Source of the DNA: Ulota crispa
Lineage: Eukaryota > Streptophyta > Bryopsida > Orthotrichales > Orthotrichaceae
Length of the DNA stretch: 64,000 bases
NCBI GenBank assembly: GCA_963920765.1
Contig: OY987244.1
Span: 32,495,678 to 32,559,677 of the forward strand
Direction of reading: 5' to 3'
A program made the translations under genes and the position numbers. This document shows, piece by piece, positions 59,525 through 64,000 of this stretch. The notes beneath the pieces are model-generated. The model saw only the letters and a program-made list of their open reading frames with translations. It had not been told where the DNA came from and did no database searches. Position 1 is the first letter of the stretch. Every line of letters begins with the position of its first letter.

Positions 59525-59584
59525 GCATTCATCCAAGCATCCATCCAAGCATTCATCCAAGCAGCCATCCAAGCATTCATCCAA
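59525..59584. repeat. 5 x 12-bp tandem repeat
   Basis: Units vary around GCATTCATCCAA (third base pair positions change: GCATCCATCCAA, GCAGCCATCCAA). In frame the plus strand would give FIQA/SIQA repeats and the minus strand LDE/LDG repeats; neither is evidence of a protein. Confidence 0.95.
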
Positions 59585-59900
59585 TGCCTGTGGGATATCC
59601 TGGGACCAGGACCGGGCTTGGTAATTGACGCCTTTGACAGTTTGACGGCCATCAGTCAGAAGGGAGGGGATAACGACGGCACGACGACGGGGCGGCGCGG
59701 ATGCAAAACGGACAGAGGACAGGGCCACGGGGGTTATGGATTGCAGCGTGTCCTTGTCGCTTGTCCTTTGTCCTTAGGCCAAGTCCCTAGGGTTTTGTGT
59801 TCGAATTTATTGTTTTTGTGCTTCGTAATCCTACTGACTGCGCAAAGACAGTAACCTTCCCCATACTTGAGCAGTCCCTAATGCCTCACTCTACATAGTA

Positions 59901-60478
59901 CTCCCTCTGTTCCAATATAAAGCTCCAAAAAACTTATACATGAGAGATTAACTGTATTTTTAGTCATTATGCTAGTCACAAATGCATTCTAGAATTATAC
60001 CACCTATCAAATGTTTGCAAAATCTCTAATTTATATGTTGCCGTTTAGACACCCAAATTTCAAGCAAAAAGTATCATATTTACGTATAGTCAGTGAATGA
60101 TGTCAACTCCTCATTATTTTAGTCTCTGTACTAATGACACATCCGTTCTAGAATCAATATACCATTTACCAAATGTGTGCAAAATCTCCAGCTTTTATGT
60201 TGCCATTTGGGCACCCAAATTCCATGCAAAAGTACCATATTTGTACATGTTGCTAGGTCCTCATTATTGATGATTTAAAAATTAGTAGCAACAATGGTAC
60301 CTCATATGGGCAAGGCCAAGCTTGTTAGGAGAGGAATGCTCTCTAATTGCTTAACTTGCCCCCATGAGATCATTGGACATGACAAACGCATTCTCAACAA
60401 TTGAAATTAGCAAAAGGGAGCTTTTTAGTGGGGCAAGAACTATGCCTAATTTGGAGCATTATATTGGGATAGAGGGAG
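59901..60478. mobile_element. Stowaway-like MITE
   Basis: Starts CTCCCTCTGTTCCAATATAA and ends TTATATTGGGATAGAGGGAG, with TA on both sides (59899-59900, 60479-60480). CTCCCTC-type ends and TA duplication define Stowaway (Tc1/mariner) MITEs of plants. 578 bp is long for the group: an internal ~160-bp segment is duplicated (59957-60085 and 60118-60250, approximate). Confidence 0.88.
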
Positions 60479-60480
60479 TA

Positions 60481-62321
60481 CATACTCTACATTTGGGGTG
60501 TTCTTCACACACTCTTGAACCCAAAATGGAGTAATGAATGCCACTTACACCAGCAAATTCTACCACATGTCAGCTTAGGAGCTAGTTTGAGAGAGTTGGG
60601 ATTGGGACCATCAAGTACATGTATACAAAAACATCCAAGAAATTTCAAAGTTAATTTAGAGTTGCTAATAGGGACCCTATGAACTACAACTTTTCCCTTT
60701 AATGTAAAATAAACTACAATACTTTTCTTCACAATAATTATGTTCCAAGATAGCTTGTTGAAGGCTAATCCCACATATTTGTTTCCTAAGTTTTCCAAGA
60801 CCTTGAGGTACCCCAAACCCTTAAACACTTGGGTATGTTGAAGGTTACTTTACAGCAGCAAAACCTAACAACCACATGAGCTTTTCATTGCAACCCTCAA
60901 TAAGTTTGAAACTCTTGCTCGATAGCTATTTATTTTACATAATGCCCTCTTTGGAGACCATTGCTCAACGTAAATCAATGCTAGGAAACGGATGAACTTG
61001 TACAAGAAAAAACAGTAACTCTCATTTAGAGAAAAAGATTAGCATAACTCTCTTTAAACCCTAATTTTGTAATATAGTTTGTCATGTAAAGGAACAAGAG
61101 GTTTCCTTGTGGTGGTTTGCTAAAATGGCACGCATAACAGATAAAATGACCTACAATAAAATCAAAATTGTACCATTTTAGTATGCACCATAAAGTGTTG
61201 CCATGTGTTACAACAAGACAAACGTGTCACATATCACAATTTTTAATTCAAAATTTCAATCCGCATTGAATATTGAAATGAACCAATAGCAATTGTTATC
61301 TTGAAGGAGAACGGAGTCAGGCTGCAAATCGTTTCAAGTTTCAAGGAAACCAGTAACTTGTATGAATGGTTTCACAATGCATGCCAATTTCACAATGATT
61401 TAGTTTACATTGATACACACTATATTTTTGTTGGCAAATAATTGACAAATTTAGACATATTGAAATTCACATTATTGTTGATGCTAAGCAATATAGTGGT
61501 GTAAGCTATTTTCAGTAATTGCAATTTTGGAGAAGTTATTTTTTTCCACATTTTATGTTCTTGACATTATATCATTGAGTTTATTCCTTATTTTTCATGA
61601 CCAATTGAGCTTTACTTTAAAATAATGTGAACAACTTTTTTACTATGTTCTCCATTTATTTAGTTCACACAAGTATTGTTTGATGTCTTTTAAAGATAAG
61701 AACCCAAACAAAGTTGTAAGAATTAAAATATGTTGGAATACACATAAACTACAACACTAAGTATTTTTGGATTTACTCAATTTCACATAACAGAAAAGGA
61801 AGGTTTATTTTTGGGATGATGATTTTTGTTTGGGAAATATACTTTGAGTTAACAGATTAAGTTGAAGATGCATAATCTTCAATAATGAATTGAGGAACAG
61901 TAAATAATCATCACAAAGGTCTCTCTACTAATCATTGATAGAAAAGACATTAGTAGTAATTTCAAATCAGTGAATTTATAAACACCTCATATGGCATATG
62001 CAAAAAATCATGAGTTACTTTCTGGCAAGTTTTAAAAAAGATTAGTCTTGATACTTGACAATTGTTACTTTCAATTGTGAAGTTTTTACAAATGCAATTT
62101 TTATTACCTCATGCATTATGATCTTTATTGGAGCTTGAACTTTTTTGAATTGTTTATTGCTGATACTTGATTGTTTCGCATAAGCTGTGATTTTTTGTTC
62201 TTGCACTTGCAACCAATCATACCTTGAAAGAGAGTTGAATATAAGCTCATGTTTTACCTACATATTAGGAAATTGAATCTGAAGAGAAGTTAGGGTGAGC
62301 ATGAAACTTCCATCCACTACC
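60481..62321. other. AT-rich stretch without a recognised gene
   Basis: A 107-codon minus ORF (60505-60828) contains VKKSIVVYFTLKGKVVVHRV and is reminiscent of decayed copia-type integrase/reverse-transcriptase text, but too little remains to call. Nothing else was recognised. Confidence 0.35.
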
Positions 62322-62325
62322 TTAA

Positions 62326-63267
62326 TCCCTAAAGGCCTAAATAGCCCCTTGGGGGCCAAGTGGGATTTCAAGCATGTACTTCCATCTATATTACTTTGTG
62401 TGATTTTTTAAAACTTTTATGAAATATGGAGAATTCAAAGATTTGCGTGGGCATCTAATTCTTTCTTCATTCCTACATTTATTGGAGAAGTTATGCATGA
62501 ATTTCTGAAAAATGGGGGAGGGTGGGCATCCCAAATACTTTTTTTTAAATTGCATTTTTTTTAAACTAAAAATCTGAAATTGGTTCTTTAGATTTATACA
62601 TATGTGGGAAGCTTTTAATCATTCCATTATGATTGATGAATGAGAAGTTTTAGTTTGTGGGTAGGTATGAGATTCCCAAATATCCATTCCTTTTGCCCCT
62701 TGTAAAATTTTGTGCTCTACTTTTTTGAGCTCTTTGTGTGTTTTTTTTTTAAATTTTTGTTTCCAAGTTGTAATAGACTAAGATTCCTTGGTTTTCACCA
62801 TTTGGACCAAAGTAATTCATATTTCTCAATTTTACATAAATCTTCCAATTTTTCCTAGTGTATATGCAAATTTCATGGCCTTACGATATTGCAATGATTT
62901 ACAAAGTATGATTCACACCTCCAATTCATTTGAAAATTCTCCCACACTTAGCTAACTTGGTCTTCTACATGGAAAAAATAAACCTCAACTTTTCCTAGAG
63001 CAATTTTTTTGATATAGGAGCAATCAAAGGCTTTTGAAATTTTTGGGTAGCAAGGCAAAAAACTTTTTTTCTCACCTTAAATGTCAATATCTCAATCCTT
63101 TACATTTAGAATGAGCTGATTTTTTCCCAAAAATACCTCCCATAGTTTAGGGCAAGATCCTACAGTTGGATTTTCAAAAAAAACTTTTTTTCTACCTTCA
63201 TTCTCATTCTCCCAAAATGACAGTTTTCAATGACTTTCACAAAAAAAAGGGCTTGAACCTTTAGAGG
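62326..63267. mobile_element. TTAA-flanked element, family A
   Basis: Starts TCCCTAAAGGCCTAAATAGC after TTAA (62322-62325) and ends GGCTTGAACCTTTAGAGG before TTAA (63268-63271). Collinear with 16318, 35480 and 49124. 942 bp, non-coding. Confidence 0.85.
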
Positions 63268-63271
63268 TTAA

Positions 63272-63607
63272 TGATTTAAGGTAAGCCCTTTAATGCCTCC
63301 AACTCTTCAAAACGGCTTCTAATTTGTTTCCTACTATTACAAAAATCTTTAACAATGAAAAATGAAGTTTCTCCATAAATTTAGTAAATCTCAATGTCTA
63401 CAATTGTAAGATAAATCTCCACTATAAAATCTATTGATTGACAAATAAACGCAATTATCAAGAAGAACTGCAAATTGAATTTGCTTATCCACTTGATCCA
63501 AAGATGAGGTTAATACATGCAGCACATAGAAAATGAAAAGTATGTTGAACGACAACTTTTTGTGTTATTTAAGTAAGGATTTTGTAAAGCTTTTCGACGG
63601 ACAATGC
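63272..63607. other. AT-rich stretch without a gene
   Basis: Nothing recognised. Confidence 0.5.
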
Positions 63608-63820
63608 TATTTTGTTTTCATAAAACAGTGAGCCATGAGCACTAAGCCAAGACTTTGTGAGTGGGAACCGATTTTGAGCTCAAAATCAATGAAAAATTCA
63701 CAACAATCTTTTCAAGAAATGAAATTTAAATACACAATGTACATGTTTATAGATGAGGATTTGTATTTTAATAAAAATTCAAGCTTGCAATTCACAGCTC
63801 ATGGATCCCCACTCACAATA
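63608..63820. mobile_element. Small MITE, family F copy 2
   Basis: Shares 'ttttgagctcaaaatcaat' and 'ctcatggatccccactcaca' with 40565-40794. The left end is diverged; the right end CACTCACAATA is the inverse of the copy 1 left end. Confidence 0.6.
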
Positions 63821-64000
63821 TAAGATAGAAGCACTCTGTATGGATAATTTTGTGAAATCAGTTTGGGAAGAAGGTGCATTGTGATTTTGAAATCAAATGA
63901 CAATTAGCAAATGGGCAGATACGGGTTAAAAATTGCCCTCATGTTATTTTGCAATTTTATGAATAAAATATGATTTTTTGAAGACAAGGTTGTAGATACA

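Noticed and set aside
59237-59854. 205-codon plus-strand ORF
   Set aside because: GC-rich sequence with a 12-bp tandem repeat is open in several frames on both strands; no domain, and it lies in the upstream region of the minus-strand gene.

Overview
The window looks like nuclear DNA from a plant with an AT-rich, repeat-rich genome. The evidence is a decayed plant-type LRR receptor kinase, a gene with ten predicted exons and GT-AG borders, a Stowaway-like MITE, CACTA-type MITEs, long (TA)n tracts and one 200-base scaffold gap. No retrotransposon pol, rRNA, tRNA, bacterial operon or CRISPR was recognised. The lineage cannot be fixed from the sequence alone; an early-diverging land plant or charophyte relative is a guess.

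Only one apparently intact gene is supported: a minus-strand gene at 53.2-57.0 kb, modelled as about 503 residues. Its family was not recognised. A minus-strand LRR-(malectin) receptor kinase pseudogene lies at 39.36-48.0 kb. Its pieces are in the right order, but it carries frameshifts and stops and has short transposons in or next to its exons.

Most of the rest is transposable-element sequence. (1) Many elements end exactly at TTAA and share it as a duplicated target. In places they abut one another: four in a row at 2.77-5.30 kb and two in a row at 48.47-50.15 kb. (2) A MITE family beginning AACRCCATATT makes 4-bp target duplications; five copies have matching flanks. (3) There are CACTA-like MITEs, a Stowaway-like MITE and several foldback elements.

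The most unusual material is two islands, at about 6.7-14.1 kb and 28.4-38.1 kb. Both hold broken, transposon-like protein genes embedded in arrays of a palindrome close to TTTAGGTGATCACCTAAA. Island 1 encodes a DUF7869-type protein on the minus strand, with a 3-kb array of ~612-bp repeats where an intron would lie. Island 2 has a plus-strand frame ending in a ParB-like GQHSV motif, a 4 x ~39-bp palindrome array, an FCP1-like phosphatase relic and a 3 x 320-bp array. They may be decayed copies or halves of a large, undescribed element family whose palindrome is a protein-binding repeat; that reading is inference.
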